DNA from: VXOI01 sp965261945 | GTDB taxonomy: Bacteria; Chloroflexota; Dehalococcoidia; Lucifugimonadales; UBA3495 | NCBI GenBank assembly: GCA_965261945.1 | Contig: CBDHEF010000002.1 | Span: 124,001-188,000 of the forward strand | Direction of reading: 5' to 3' | DNA: 64,000 nt | Shown: positions 32,592 through 41,436 of the stretch, piece after piece | How positions within the stretch are numbered: the stretch's first letter is position 1 | Layout: each line of letters starts with the position of its first letter | Made by a program: the position numbers and the translations under genes | The notes under the pieces: model-generated | Databases searched by the model: none | Told to the model about the DNA's origin: nothing | What the model saw: only the letters and a program-made list of their open reading frames with translations

Positions 32592-33008
32592 TCACCAATG
32601 GGTCTTAATCCACTGAAGTACGCCGCTGGTGCCATCCGTAACCGCGGTGTAGAAGTCCTGACAGTCTTCTTTAGAACAACCGAGTTGATATCGAGACTCG
32701 ACACTCCATCTTTGAGTTAGCAGCCATTTTGAAGCGAAAGCCGAATTATTCTGAACCTCGTTTAGCACCTCGACCTCCAATCCGGCCTCTTTGACCAATT
32801 GCAGGAGGTCATGGGTATAGCTATTCCTGGCGCGCTTGAGATCGGGAAAGTCGAATTCTCGAACCTGTTTGGCGATGCACGCCTTCAAAGCGCACTCCAC
32901 CGCATAGCCTGCCAAATAGTATGCGCCGGAATAGTAGCCGTTGTCGAGAAGAAGTCGCGCCTCCCCAATCCGAAGGTCTGAGAGGCGCTGCAAGTCTAGC
33001 CGGTTCAA
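32592..33008 (-). CDS. HEPN-domain protein (putative RNase toxin)
   Basis: 138 residues. LRIGEARLLLDNGYYSGAYY followed by LAGYAVECALKACIAKQ is the HEPN helix pair, and RARNSYTHDLLQLVKEAGLE contains RNSYTH, which fits the Rx4-6H catalytic motif of HEPN ribonucleases. Paired with the small gene at 32178 in a two-gene operon, as in toxin-antitoxin or abortive-infection modules. Lies between gatB and an alpha/beta hydrolase gene. Toxicity is inferred from the motif. Confidence 0.75.
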   Translation of the reverse strand: MNRLDLQRLSDLRIGEARLLLDNGYYSGAYYLAGYAVECALKACIAKQVREFDFPDLKRARNSYTHDLLQLVKEAGLEVEVLNEVQNNSAFASKWLLTQRWSVESRYQLGCSKEDCQDFYTAVTDGTSGVLQWIKTHW

Positions 33009-33023
33009 TAAATGCCCCCGCCG

Positions 33024-33887
33024 TCACACCGCGCCGACGGCGGCGTTGGACTCCATGAATTCGATTATCCACTGGCGGACGGCGTCGGGGGTCTGCTGCT
33101 CTACCGGAACGTCCTGGTAGACCGCTCCCTCCAGGCATTCCTGGAGGTAGCGGGCGGCGCTGGTGGCATGGGAAGCGTCGGCGCCCGGGATGATGACCGA
33201 CGGGATTCGCAGCGCCATCAACTCTACCGGTTCCGGGCCGGTGGCAGTATCCCGGTCGAAGAGTGTCTGGCCCATCAGGGTGACCATTGCCAGGTAGCGG
33301 GCCTGATTCTGCCCGGCGAATTTCGCGGCGAAAGCCTCGTCGGACACGATGGTAGAAGCCCAGGGGCCAGCCTTGGGCGCGGCCCAGAAGCTGCCGCCTT
33401 TGCGGGCCAGGTCAGCCACGGCGGACAGTCCCTTCTTTTTAACGAAGTCAACATGGGACTGGAACCGTTCCAAGCCGTTCTGCCGCCAGCGGACGCCCCC
33501 CACCGGCCAGTGCAGCACCAGCCCCAGGGTCGCATCAGGGTAGGTTACGCCGAAGGCCGTGGCCGTGGAGCAGCCCATGCAGCCCCCCATCACGAAGGCC
33601 CGCGAGATGCCCAGCACGTCCAGCAGGCCCTTTGCCTCTTGCGCGTAGGTCGTCCAGGAGACACGCTCGACCTTCCCGCCGGATAGTCCCGCCTCGCGCC
33701 GGTCGTAGGCGATGCAGGTGTAGCGGCTGGTAAGAGTCTCCAAGGGCTTCATACTGGCCCAGATGCCCGAGGTGGTCCACTTTTCGATGGTCGAGTCGAA
33801 CCCCCCCGGTGCCATCATCAGCAGGGGAGCGCCGGAGCCGCGAACTTCGAAATGGATGTTTATCCCGTTAATCTCGGCATAGGGCAT
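33024..33887 (-). CDS. Alpha/beta hydrolase with a Cys at the nucleophile position
   Basis: 287 residues. EINGINIHFEVRGSGAPLLM start, oxyanion-region APGGFDS, and CIAYDRREAGLSGG are typical of the fold. The nucleophile elbow reads VMGGCMGCSTATAFG, i.e. Gly-x-Cys-x-Gly in place of the usual Ser; this is known in dienelactone hydrolase-type enzymes. Candidate acid SVIIPGADASHATSAARYLQ contains Asp and His. Usually cytosolic esterase or C-C hydrolase. Substrate unknown. Confidence 0.8.
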   Translation of the reverse strand: MPYAEINGINIHFEVRGSGAPLLMMAPGGFDSTIEKWTTSGIWASMKPLETLTSRYTCIAYDRREAGLSGGKVERVSWTTYAQEAKGLLDVLGISRAFVMGGCMGCSTATAFGVTYPDATLGLVLHWPVGGVRWRQNGLERFQSHVDFVKKKGLSAVADLARKGGSFWAAPKAGPWASTIVSDEAFAAKFAGQNQARYLAMVTLMGQTLFDRDTATGPEPVELMALRIPSVIIPGADASHATSAARYLQECLEGAVYQDVPVEQQTPDAVRQWIIEFMESNAAVGAV

Positions 33888-33997
33888 ACTCTCTCCTAGC
33901 TATGATGACTGAGTTGGCAAAGTTGCTTTTCCGATCCTTACTGGTCCTCCCCTCCGTGGTATCCTGACGCGACCCCCCGAAAACAGGGGTAACTGCG

Positions 33998-34891
33998 CTA
34001 CGCAGACAGTCCGGCTGAGCGCAACATACTCAGCGCTGTGGACCCTATGTCGGCGGGGGTGGGGATGATGGTCGCGCCGGCCTCCCGGAAGGCGCGCATC
34101 TTTGCCTCGGCGGTGGCGCTCTCGCCGGTGATGATGGCCCCGGCGTGCCCCATGCGTTTGCCCGGCGGAGCCGAAGCTCCCACCACCAAGGCGGCTATTG
34201 GTTTGTTGAACTCCTCGCCGATGTATGCGGCGGCGTCCTGCTCCATGTTGCCGCCTATTTCTCCTATCAACACCACGGCGTCGGTGTCCGCGTCTTCCTG
34301 GAACAGCCGAAGCACCTCCACGAAGCTGGTTCCGATGATGGGGTCGCCCCCGATGCCGACGCAGGTGGACTGGCCGATATCCAGCCCGGTGAGCTGCCCC
34401 ACCGCCTCGTAGGTCAGTGTCCCGCTGCGGGAGACGATGCCGACCCGTCCGGGGAGGTGAATCGCCCCGGGCATGATGCCCACCTTGCAACGCGCACCCG
34501 GATTGATGATGCCGGGGCAGTTGGGGCCGATGAGCCGCACGTTGCGATGTTCCAGGTAACGGGCGACCCGCACCATGTCCAGCGCCGGCACTCCCTCGGT
34601 GATGCAGGCAATCAGTGGGACACCGGCGTCGGCGGACTCGACTATCGCGTCGGCAGCGAAGGGAGGAGGCACGAAAATCAGCGACATATTGGCGCCGGTT
34701 TCGGCCACGGCTTCCTCCACCGAGTTGAACACCGGCACCGAGTCTTCAAACAGCGATCCGCCGCGCCCCGGCGTTACGCCGGCCACCACGTTGGCGCCGT
34801 AGGCCATGCAGTTGCGGGCGTGGAAGCTGCCTTCCCGCCCCGTTATACCCTGCACTATTACACGAGTGTTTTCGTCAACCAGAATACCCAT
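33998..34891 (-). CDS. sucD: Succinyl-CoA synthetase (or related acyl-CoA synthetase) alpha subunit
   Basis: 297 residues from ATG 34891. CoA-binding Rossmann part MGILVDENTRVIVQGITGRE, GPNCPGIINPG, GRVGIVSRSGTLTYEAVGQL, VGIGGDPIIGTSFVEVLRLF and the active-site loop ALVVGASAPPGKRMGHAGAI (phospho-His in GHAGA). It converts succinyl-CoA to succinate with ATP formation in the TCA cycle. The beta gene lies upstream but is separated by a restriction gene in tight linkage. Confidence 0.93.
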   Translation of the reverse strand: MGILVDENTRVIVQGITGREGSFHARNCMAYGANVVAGVTPGRGGSLFEDSVPVFNSVEEAVAETGANMSLIFVPPPFAADAIVESADAGVPLIACITEGVPALDMVRVARYLEHRNVRLIGPNCPGIINPGARCKVGIMPGAIHLPGRVGIVSRSGTLTYEAVGQLTGLDIGQSTCVGIGGDPIIGTSFVEVLRLFQEDADTDAVVLIGEIGGNMEQDAAAYIGEEFNKPIAALVVGASAPPGKRMGHAGAIITGESATAEAKMRAFREAGATIIPTPADIGSTALSMLRSAGLSA

Positions 34892-34927
34892 TGGGTGATG
34901 CTCCATTTCTCCGGGATTTTGCGCGGT

Positions 34928-35937
34928 TTACTCCGCGACTGGCCAGTAAACTTTCTTCAACGGCACCAAGGCGCGGGTTTCCGAATCCAAAGTTTCGTAA
35001 TAACTTACCAGCAGTTCCCGCAAGTCTGGCATAGTAAGTAGGGTCAAAGGAACAGTGGAGCGGTCTGCTTCGTAACGCGCATCCGCAGAGAATCCGCCAG
35101 TGCTGACATAAAGGCAACGGTCGCCGGGGCGCCGGTAGCCCCGGAGCGATGCTTGACTTCCACGAATATGCGCGGCTCAGCTAGGCCCAAGCCGTCCGGG
35201 GATGCGAAAATGTCCACCCCGCGGTCTGGCCCCGGACCAGATACTTTGGTTCGGTAGCCCATCGCGCGCAGAATTCCGGCAACTAGTCCCTGAAGCTGAT
35301 ACGGGTCCAGCTTGGCTATCTGGTCTTCAACGAACTGGCCGGATTGGGCGATGTATTCCTGTAGGATGTCTGCGGTGTCGAGAATGTCTTCTGTATCTGA
35401 CTCCGGCGATGCCGCCGGAAATTCATTATCCTGAAAGGTGGACTCTTTTTCCCCGAGGCAGAGATGCCGCAATTCCTGGCTTGTCGTTGGGCGAACACGG
35501 AAAATCGTAAGAAGGCTCCCCAACCTGTTTCGAGCATCTGGAGACAGCGCATCTCTGGAAACTTGGCCCACCCATTCCACACGGCGGCTATATCCTGAAA
35601 ATTCCCCACCGTGGGCCTGGGCGCCATGCTCCACTGCTGAGCGGGTTATGCCGACGTGATAGATGCGGTTGTCGTTGTCATAAGTGACGACGGAATCTCC
35701 AACTGCCATGTCACGCACGAATCGTCTGACTCGATGCCCACCGTTACTATCACCCGGGTAAGCCGAGACACAACGTTGAACTATTTCCTTGCTCGAATCC
35801 GATGGGAGGATCGGCCCGACCTTACCCCACCCTATGGTAACCACTCCCTGGCTCAAGAAATAGTCCGCGTAAATGCCGCCCCGCTCAGCGCGAACCACCC
35901 ACATATCGGAACTTGGAAGGGGAGTTTTGCTGGTCAT
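34928..35937 (-). pseudogene. Mrr-type restriction endonuclease inside the sucC-sucD operon, frame broken
   Basis: The first frame (297 residues, 35044-35937) has an N-terminal domain MWVVRAERGGIYADYFLSQG with VTIGWG, then the Mrr catalytic core: QLQGLVAGILRAMGYRTKVS, GPGPDRGVDIFASPDG (catalytic Asp) and IFVEVKHRSGATGAP (ExK). Near 35125 it slips; another frame continues RPGDRCLYVSTGGFSADARY, EADRSTVPLTLL, and DLRELLVSYYETLDSETRAL to VYWPVAE and TAA at 34928. About 30 bases seem deleted. The start lies 2 bases after the sucC stop, and the true end 36 bases before sucD. It cleaves modified or foreign DNA if intact; as read it probably lacks the last beta strands. Confidence 0.8.
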
Positions 35938-35939
35938 GT

Positions 35940-37094
35940 CTACCCGGCCCGCTTGATGGCGTCGGCGGCTTCGGACAGCGTTTCTGTGAACACCACCGGC
36001 AGGCCAGACTCCTCTAGGATGCGTTTGCCGTCGTCCACGTTGGTGCCCAGCATCCGCACCACCACCGGCAGGGTGGAGTTGGCGTTGCGGTAGGCCAGCA
36101 CGATGCCTTCGGCTGCGATGTCGCAGCGGAGTATGCCACCGAAGATGTTGACCAACACCCGCCGCACCTTCTCATCGGACAGGATGATGCCGACGGCGCT
36201 GGCGACCTTTTCCACGGTGGCCCCGCCGCCCACGTCCAGGAAGTTGGCCGGCGCCGCGCCCGCCGCGGAGGTGACGTCCAGGGTCGCCATGGCCAGGCCG
36301 GCGCCGTTGACCAGGCAGCCCACGTCGCCGTCCAGGTTGACGTAGGCAATGTCCAACTCGGCGGCCTGGGCTTCGAGTTCGTCTTCCTGCGCCCTGTCCC
36401 TCAACTCTCGCAGTGCGGGACGGCGGAACATGGCATCGTCGTCCACACTGATCTTGGCGTCCAGGGCCACCAGCCCGCCCTCGCTGGTGACGATGAGCGG
36501 GTTGACCTCAACCAGGGTGCAGTCGTTATCCACGAAGACCTGGTAGATCGAACTGAGCAGGCCGGGAGCGGCGGAGGCAGCGGCGCCCTCGAGTCCCAGC
36601 ATCCGGGCGATGCGGCGCGACTGGTAAGGCATCAGCCCCAGCACCGGGTCGATGGGTTCGGAGTGGATGTTTCCGGGGTTGGTGGCGGCAACTTCCTCAA
36701 TGTCCATCCCGCCCGACGCGCTGACCAGCATCACGGGACGACGCTCCACCCGGTCCACGGTTAGGGCCAGATACATCTCTTTGGCGATGTCGGCCAGCTC
36801 TTCCACCAGCACCCGGTCGACCGGCACGCCCTCCGGCCCGGTCTGGCTGGTGACCAAGCTGGCGGACAGCATGGCCCGGGCCGTTGCTTCTGCGTCACCG
36901 GGAGACTGCGCCACCTTGACGCCACCCACCTTGCCCCGTCCGCCCGCGTGCACCTGGGCCTTTATGACCGCCCGGCCCCCGAATCCGTCGGTGGCAGTCT
37001 GCGCCTCTGCGGGGGTAGACACGGCCACTCCCCGCGGCACTGGGATGCCGTACCGGGCGAATATCTCCTTGGCCTGATATTCGTGTATCTTCAT
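35940..37094 (-). CDS. sucC: Succinyl-CoA synthetase beta subunit
   Basis: 384 residues. MKIHEYQAKEIFARYGIPVP is the ATP-grasp N terminus; AVIKAQVHAGGRGKVGGVKV, LVEELADIAKEMYLALTVDR, EVNPLIVTSEGGLVALDAKI, NGAGLAMATLDV and VLVNIFGGILRCDIAAEGIV are SucC signatures. Pairs with SucD. A good promoter is found upstream at 37207-37235. Downstream the restriction gene begins 2 bases after the stop. Confidence 0.95.
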   Translation of the reverse strand: MKIHEYQAKEIFARYGIPVPRGVAVSTPAEAQTATDGFGGRAVIKAQVHAGGRGKVGGVKVAQSPGDAEATARAMLSASLVTSQTGPEGVPVDRVLVEELADIAKEMYLALTVDRVERRPVMLVSASGGMDIEEVAATNPGNIHSEPIDPVLGLMPYQSRRIARMLGLEGAAASAAPGLLSSIYQVFVDNDCTLVEVNPLIVTSEGGLVALDAKISVDDDAMFRRPALRELRDRAQEDELEAQAAELDIAYVNLDGDVGCLVNGAGLAMATLDVTSAAGAAPANFLDVGGGATVEKVASAVGIILSDEKVRRVLVNIFGGILRCDIAAEGIVLAYRNANSTLPVVVRMLGTNVDDGKRILEESGLPVVFTETLSEAADAIKRAG

Positions 37095-37206
37095 TCTGAA
37101 TCCAGGCGGGTCGGTTCCTGCCGCCTGTGGTGGCGGGAATGCGCCTTGTCATGCTACAGGGCGTACTGAAACCGGCATCGCGCCGTTGATTTCGTTGACC
37201 TTTAAG

Positions 37207-37235
37207 ACTGTAGGCGATTTTTCCCCGGCAGTCAA
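37207..37235 (-). promoter_or_regulatory. Promoter upstream of sucC
   Basis: On the minus strand TTGACT (37235-37230), a 17-bp spacer, and TACAGT (37212-37207), about 112 bases before the sucC ATG. This is the best sigma-70-like pair in the region; transcription would cover sucC, the restriction gene and sucD. Confidence 0.55.
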
Positions 37236-37629
37236 CGACGCAATCCCGCAACCACAGGATGATTGCAAAGTTATTGAGTGAATCAGGCTTAGAGGATGCA
37301 CAGGATTGAAGAGGATCCCGAGAATCTCGTCCTGATACATACAAACAGAAGACCGAAAAGACTCTGCAATCGTGCTGCCCGCAGCCGGGGCCCTTTAGTT
37401 GTCGTTTCTCCCTTTAGGGGAGGGCTCGGATGGGGGCATCCCAGTTGATGAGTGAACGTGGTGTCATACCAGGATTTCACCCTCACGCCAGCCCTCTGCT
37501 TCAAGGGACAGGGAACAATCCAAGGCCCTGCGCCCTCACCGGTAGCGGTGGACAATTCTCCCGGCCCGAAGCATAATCCCGGCGCATCCCAAACCCAACG
37601 GCCTTTCGGCCCATCGCGCAGGAGGGGGT
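37236..37629. other. Noncoding region between sucC and the HpcH-type lyase gene
   Basis: No gene seen. It holds the sucC promoter at its left edge, a degenerate copy of the GAATCAGG palindromic element near 37277-37330, and interspersed-type sequences such as CTTTAGGGGAGGGCTCGGAT and CACCCTCACGCCAGCCCTCT that look like decayed intergenic repeats. AGGAGGG just before 37630 is the ribosome site of the next gene. Confidence 0.6.
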
Positions 37630-38484
37630 ATGGTTCGTTATAACAAGGTCATCGAACTGCTGGAACAAGGCAAGCCGGTGTTCTGCTCGGGGCTGGTCTG
37701 GAACGGCAACCTGGACGACCTGGCGTTCATCGCTGATTCCGATTACGACATGACCATCATCGAGATGGAGCATCAGGACTTCAGCTTCGACAAGCTGAGG
37801 ATGTCCCTGCAATTCCTGATGTCCCGTAAGAAGATTGCGGAAGGAGGGTCGTTGCAAGCCGACCCCGCGCCCTTCGTGCGGGTGCCGCCCAACTTCCGGG
37901 AACGCAACCAGTGGGTGCTGAAGCAGGCGCTGGACACTGGGGTCTACGGCTTGGTGCTGCCCCACCTTAACACGGTGGAGGACGCGCAGGCGGCCGTGAT
38001 TGCCGCCCGCTACCCGCAGGTTCCCGGCTCGGCGGACTTCGAGCCGGAGGGCGAGCGGGGCTGGTGGTATCGCATCGCCCCTCGATACTGGGGCCTGACC
38101 CCGGCGGAGTATTACGATGCCGCCGACCTGTGGCCCCTGGACCCCGATGGCAATATGCTGCTCATGGGCATCGTCGAAGAGCCGCACGGCGTGGAGAACC
38201 TGAAGGACATCCTGCGGGAGGTCAAGGGCATCGGGGCCGTCTGGGCCGGGCCGGGCGATATGTCGGTGTCCATGGGCCACAAGGGAAACGCCGGCCACCC
38301 CGACGTCCAGGCCAACCTTCTGCGGATTCTCGAAACCTGCAAGGATGCGGGCGTTCCCTGTGCCACCGGCGCCACCGCCGCCGAGGTGCCCATGCGCCTG
38401 GAGCAGGGCTTCAGTATCATCATCACCTCCCCGGAGAAGACCACTCACGGTCTGGAGGAAGGCCGCCGCCTGGCCGGACGATAG
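37630..38484 (+). CDS. HpcH/HpaI-type aldolase/citrate lyase family protein
   Basis: 284 residues. TIIEMEHQDFSFDKLRMSLQ (Glu-His of the active site), VRVPPNFRERNQWVLKQALD, GVYGLVLPHLNTVEDAQAAV, the LLMGIVEEPHGVENLKDIL block and VWAGPGDMSVSMG are the class II HpaI aldolase elements (divalent metal bound by Glu/Asp). It cleaves or forms a 2-oxo-3-deoxy acid or malyl-type compound. AGGAGGG Shine-Dalgarno 6 bases upstream of ATG. Confidence 0.88.
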   Translation: MVRYNKVIELLEQGKPVFCSGLVWNGNLDDLAFIADSDYDMTIIEMEHQDFSFDKLRMSLQFLMSRKKIAEGGSLQADPAPFVRVPPNFRERNQWVLKQALDTGVYGLVLPHLNTVEDAQAAVIAARYPQVPGSADFEPEGERGWWYRIAPRYWGLTPAEYYDAADLWPLDPDGNMLLMGIVEEPHGVENLKDILREVKGIGAVWAGPGDMSVSMGHKGNAGHPDVQANLLRILETCKDAGVPCATGATAAEVPMRLEQGFSIIITSPEKTTHGLEEGRRLAGR

Positions 38485-38565
38485 GTTGGTCCCCCCTCTC
38501 ACCCTGGGTTAGGATTAGGGTGAGGGTGAGGGCGTCTCCAACGCTTGTCTGAATCATAAAGAAAA

Positions 38566-38590
38566 AGGGGCAGGCTCCCAGCCTGCCCCT
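38566..38590. terminator. Hairpin between convergent HpcH and hflC genes
   Basis: AGGGGCAGGC and GCCTGCCCCT are perfect 10-bp arms around TCCCA, preceded by GAAAAA (a T tract for the minus-strand reader). Placed between two converging stops, so a bidirectional terminator is likely. Confidence 0.7.
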
Positions 38591-38620
38591 GAACGTGTCC
38601 ACTGGACTTGGCGATAGCTG

Positions 38621-39586
38621 CTATCTGCCGCCCACTCCGTCAACTTCACCAGACCCTTGCAGGAATCGGAACAGGTCCGAGTCAGACGAAAGGATCATCG
38701 TGGACTTGGTGCTGAGGAACTGTCGGTAGGCTTCCAGGCTGCGGCGGAACGCGAAGAACTCCGGGTCCCGGTTGAGGGCGACAGCCAGGATGGCGATGGC
38801 CTGGGCCTCACCTTCACCACGCAGGCGGTCGGCGTCGCGGTCGGCCTCCGCTAGGATGACCTCAACCTCACGGTCGGCGGCGGCGCGGCGGGTGCGGGCT
38901 TCCTCTTCACCCTCGGCCCGTAGGCGGCGGGCGATCTTCTCCCGGTCGGAGCGCATACGCTCGAAGATGCGTCCGGCCACCTCGGCAGGGAAGTCGGCGC
39001 GCTTGACGCGGATGTCTATCATCGCAACACCGAACCCGGGCTGCTCATTGGACAAGTCGTCCTGTACCGCCGCCAACACCTGGTCCAAAATCTCGGTCCG
39101 CGTGTTGGTCGGCATGACCAAGGAGTTGCCTTCGGCGTCGGTGATGGGATTGCCGTCGGCGTCCAGCTCCACGTCGCCGCCGATGATTTCCTCACGACTC
39201 CGCTCGGCGACTTCGGCGCGCAGGGCCGCGTTTATGCGCTGGCCAAGCACCTGCGCACCGTTTTCCTGGGTTCTCAGGCTGATCAGGAAGTTCTCTGGTT
39301 TGGTGATCACATACCTGGCATACACGTCGATTTCCAGAATGTTGATGTCCTTGTCCAGGAAGCGGTCCGGCGGCGCGTCGATGCGCAGAACGCGGCGGTC
39401 GAACGACACTACCCGGTCAACGCCGAAGGGAGCCTTAAGGTACAGACCGGGCGTGGTCTGTACGGCGCGCACATCACCGAACCGGGTGACGACCACCTGC
39501 TCGGTCTCGTCTACCACGTAGAGCGCGGTGAACAGCGTTATCACTATTGCCAGGATTACTACGCCCGCGATAACCAGGTTTCTCAT
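38621..39586 (-). CDS. hflC: HflC, SPFH-domain membrane protein
   Basis: 321 residues. One N-terminal membrane span (NLVIAGVVILAIVITLFTAL), then YVVDETEQVVVTRFGDVRAV and the band-7 SPFH domain, and a long coiled coil (RSDREKIARRLRAEGEEEAR, GEGEAQAIAILA). Forms the HflKC cage around FtsH and modulates membrane protein proteolysis. Downstream of hflK; ftsH lies further upstream in the same direction, with a small plus-strand gene between. Confidence 0.9.
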   Translation of the reverse strand: MRNLVIAGVVILAIVITLFTALYVVDETEQVVVTRFGDVRAVQTTPGLYLKAPFGVDRVVSFDRRVLRIDAPPDRFLDKDINILEIDVYARYVITKPENFLISLRTQENGAQVLGQRINAALRAEVAERSREEIIGGDVELDADGNPITDAEGNSLVMPTNTRTEILDQVLAAVQDDLSNEQPGFGVAMIDIRVKRADFPAEVAGRIFERMRSDREKIARRLRAEGEEEARTRRAAADREVEVILAEADRDADRLRGEGEAQAIAILAVALNRDPEFFAFRRSLEAYRQFLSTKSTMILSSDSDLFRFLQGSGEVDGVGGR

Positions 39587-39732
39587 TGGAACCCCTTATG
39601 CTTACCTGTGTTGCCATATTGCTGTTCATGGTTAGACAAGCTCACCACGAACTCTCACCACGAACTGGGTAGCGCCGACGGCTCATCCCGGACTTGTCTG
39701 GAGACGAGCCGTCGGGGGAAATTGGCCGACTC

Positions 39733-41436
39733 TTATGGGCTGGGGCTCGGACCGACGGGAACCGGCACCACGCCATCCTGACCGCCCAGAATCAGGACTG
39801 TTTCGGCATCCGGCGAAACGATAATCTTGTTGACCCCGGGTAGAATATCCTCAATGGCTTCGAGGTACAGCCGCTGCTGGGTGACCTGGCTGGTGGCCGG
39901 AACAGTGAAAGTTTCGCGGTTCAGATATTGCACCGTGAAGGTTGCGTTCGGCTCCAGCGTTTCGCCGCGCTGCACTGCGAGGGTCAGTATGTTGTTCCAC
40001 GGAGTGTAGTTTGAGATCGACAGGTCGATGCCGGGCGTTTGCCCGCCGTCCGGCCCGCCGACAACGGTGAAGTCGTCCAGTGTTACGCCCGTCGTCAGAT
40101 CGTCGTCGCCATCCTGATTGTCCCGGTCCAGGGGGGCGTTGCGCAGGCGGATACTTAAGGAGCCGGTTGTGGCGAACTGAGGAACGCTGTGGTCTTCGTT
40201 GCCGAGGTAGGCAGCCACGAATTCCCTGCCGACCTCCGGGTCGCCGTGCTGCCCGTCCAACGACATCGTAAAGCCGCAGAGCTGCGTGGCCGCGTTGGAC
40301 TCCACTTCCCCTGCCGTGAAGACGCAGTCCGGAGCGCCCAGCACCAGCAGATTGGAGACAATCAGGTCCGGCCCATCGCCCTCGGCATCGGGAGAGCCAA
40401 TGATGGTTACGTCTTCAATGCCGATTCCAGTGGCGGGATTCCCGTCCTCGTCTGAGTTATCGGTGTCCTGCAGGGTGCTGGACAGCCTTACCGACCGGTC
40501 CGAATACTGCTTAAGAATGGAAAGGAACTGGTCGGCCTCACCCTGAGCCCTCTCGATACGGGCGCGCTTGAAGGCTTCCGCCGGCTGAATTATCTGCTCG
40601 GAGCGGCCTCGGGCCTCGGGGATGACCTGGTTTTCGTAGGCTTGGGCCAAGTTGGTGGCAGTTACCTTATCCTGCCGGGCCTGGAGCACATCGTTGAAGG
40701 CAGCGCGCACGTCTTCGGGCGCTTCCACCTTCTGCAACTCCACGCTGACCACGTTGATGCCGGTCTCATAGCTGTCGATGATTTCCTGCAACTTGTTCTT
40801 GGTGGAGGCCTGCAAATCAACGCGCTGTTCCGCCAGCACTTCAGCGATGGAGCGCTGCCCCACGACGAGGCGGAGAGCAGCCTCGGTGGCGTCTTTCAGA
40901 GTACGCCCGTCGGGCCGGCCTGCGGGAATGTCCCTCTGCGGCCCGGTGGTTTCGCCCGGGTCGTCCACCTTGAAGAGATAGTGTTTCAGGTCTTTGATGT
41001 TGTACTGGACGACCATCTGCACATCGATGATGTTGAGGTCGCCACTGATCATCTGAGCTTCGACAGCAATCGGGGTGATGGCGCCGGCCTCGCCGCTGCG
41101 GAATCCCAGTTCGAGGCGGCGCACCAGTTCTGTCTGCACCACATCACGCCTGCCGACAGGCGAGGGCCACCACCAGTGCAGGCCCGTTTGCGTTACCGTG
41201 CTCTCCTGCGCCGCGCCGAAGAGCCGCAGCGCGGCCTGCTCACCGGGGCTGATGGTGTAGATGCCGGTGGCGGCCCAGATAATGACGATAAGCCCGCCAA
41301 TCAATACGGCGGCCAGGCCGACGCCGCCGCCGCCCAGCCGGTTGGCTATGCGGCCCAGCGTAGCGCTGACCCCGCCCAGTAGCTGGTCGAAATTCATCTC
41401 AGGTTGCCTGGGTGGCTGTCCTCCGGGCTGGTACAT
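39733..41436 (-). CDS. hflK: HflK with an extra domain of about 200 residues
   Basis: 567 residues from ATG 41436 (GAGGA upstream), much longer than typical HflK (about 350-420). Order: Pro/Gly-rich start, a membrane span (LAAVLIGGLIVIIWAATGIY), SPFH domain (TISPGEQAALRLFGAAQEST, GLHWWWPSPVGRRDVVQTEL), coiled coil to FLSILKQYSDRS, then an insert (about residues 316-512) and finally the normal HflK end TQQRLYLEAIEDILPGVNKI. The insert has two related halves, each with an Asp-rich run (TDNSDEDGNPATG; DRDNQDGDDDLTTG) followed by DVTIIGSPD or DFTVVGGPD and a beta-like stretch. No family recognised; Asp runs suggest calcium binding. It would lie on the extracytoplasmic side with the SPFH part. Confidence 0.86.
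   Translation of the reverse strand: MYQPGGQPPRQPEMNFDQLLGGVSATLGRIANRLGGGGVGLAAVLIGGLIVIIWAATGIYTISPGEQAALRLFGAAQESTVTQTGLHWWWPSPVGRRDVVQTELVRRLELGFRSGEAGAITPIAVEAQMISGDLNIIDVQMVVQYNIKDLKHYLFKVDDPGETTGPQRDIPAGRPDGRTLKDATEAALRLVVGQRSIAEVLAEQRVDLQASTKNKLQEIIDSYETGINVVSVELQKVEAPEDVRAAFNDVLQARQDKVTATNLAQAYENQVIPEARGRSEQIIQPAEAFKRARIERAQGEADQFLSILKQYSDRSVRLSSTLQDTDNSDEDGNPATGIGIEDVTIIGSPDAEGDGPDLIVSNLLVLGAPDCVFTAGEVESNAATQLCGFTMSLDGQHGDPEVGREFVAAYLGNEDHSVPQFATTGSLSIRLRNAPLDRDNQDGDDDLTTGVTLDDFTVVGGPDGGQTPGIDLSISNYTPWNNILTLAVQRGETLEPNATFTVQYLNRETFTVPATSQVTQQRLYLEAIEDILPGVNKIIVSPDAETVLILGGQDGVVPVPVGPSPSP

Noticed and set aside
37095..37629. tRNA or structured RNA gene in the long sucC upstream gap
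   Set aside because: No cloverleaf with T-loop GTTCGA-type box seen; the stems present belong to interspersed repeats.
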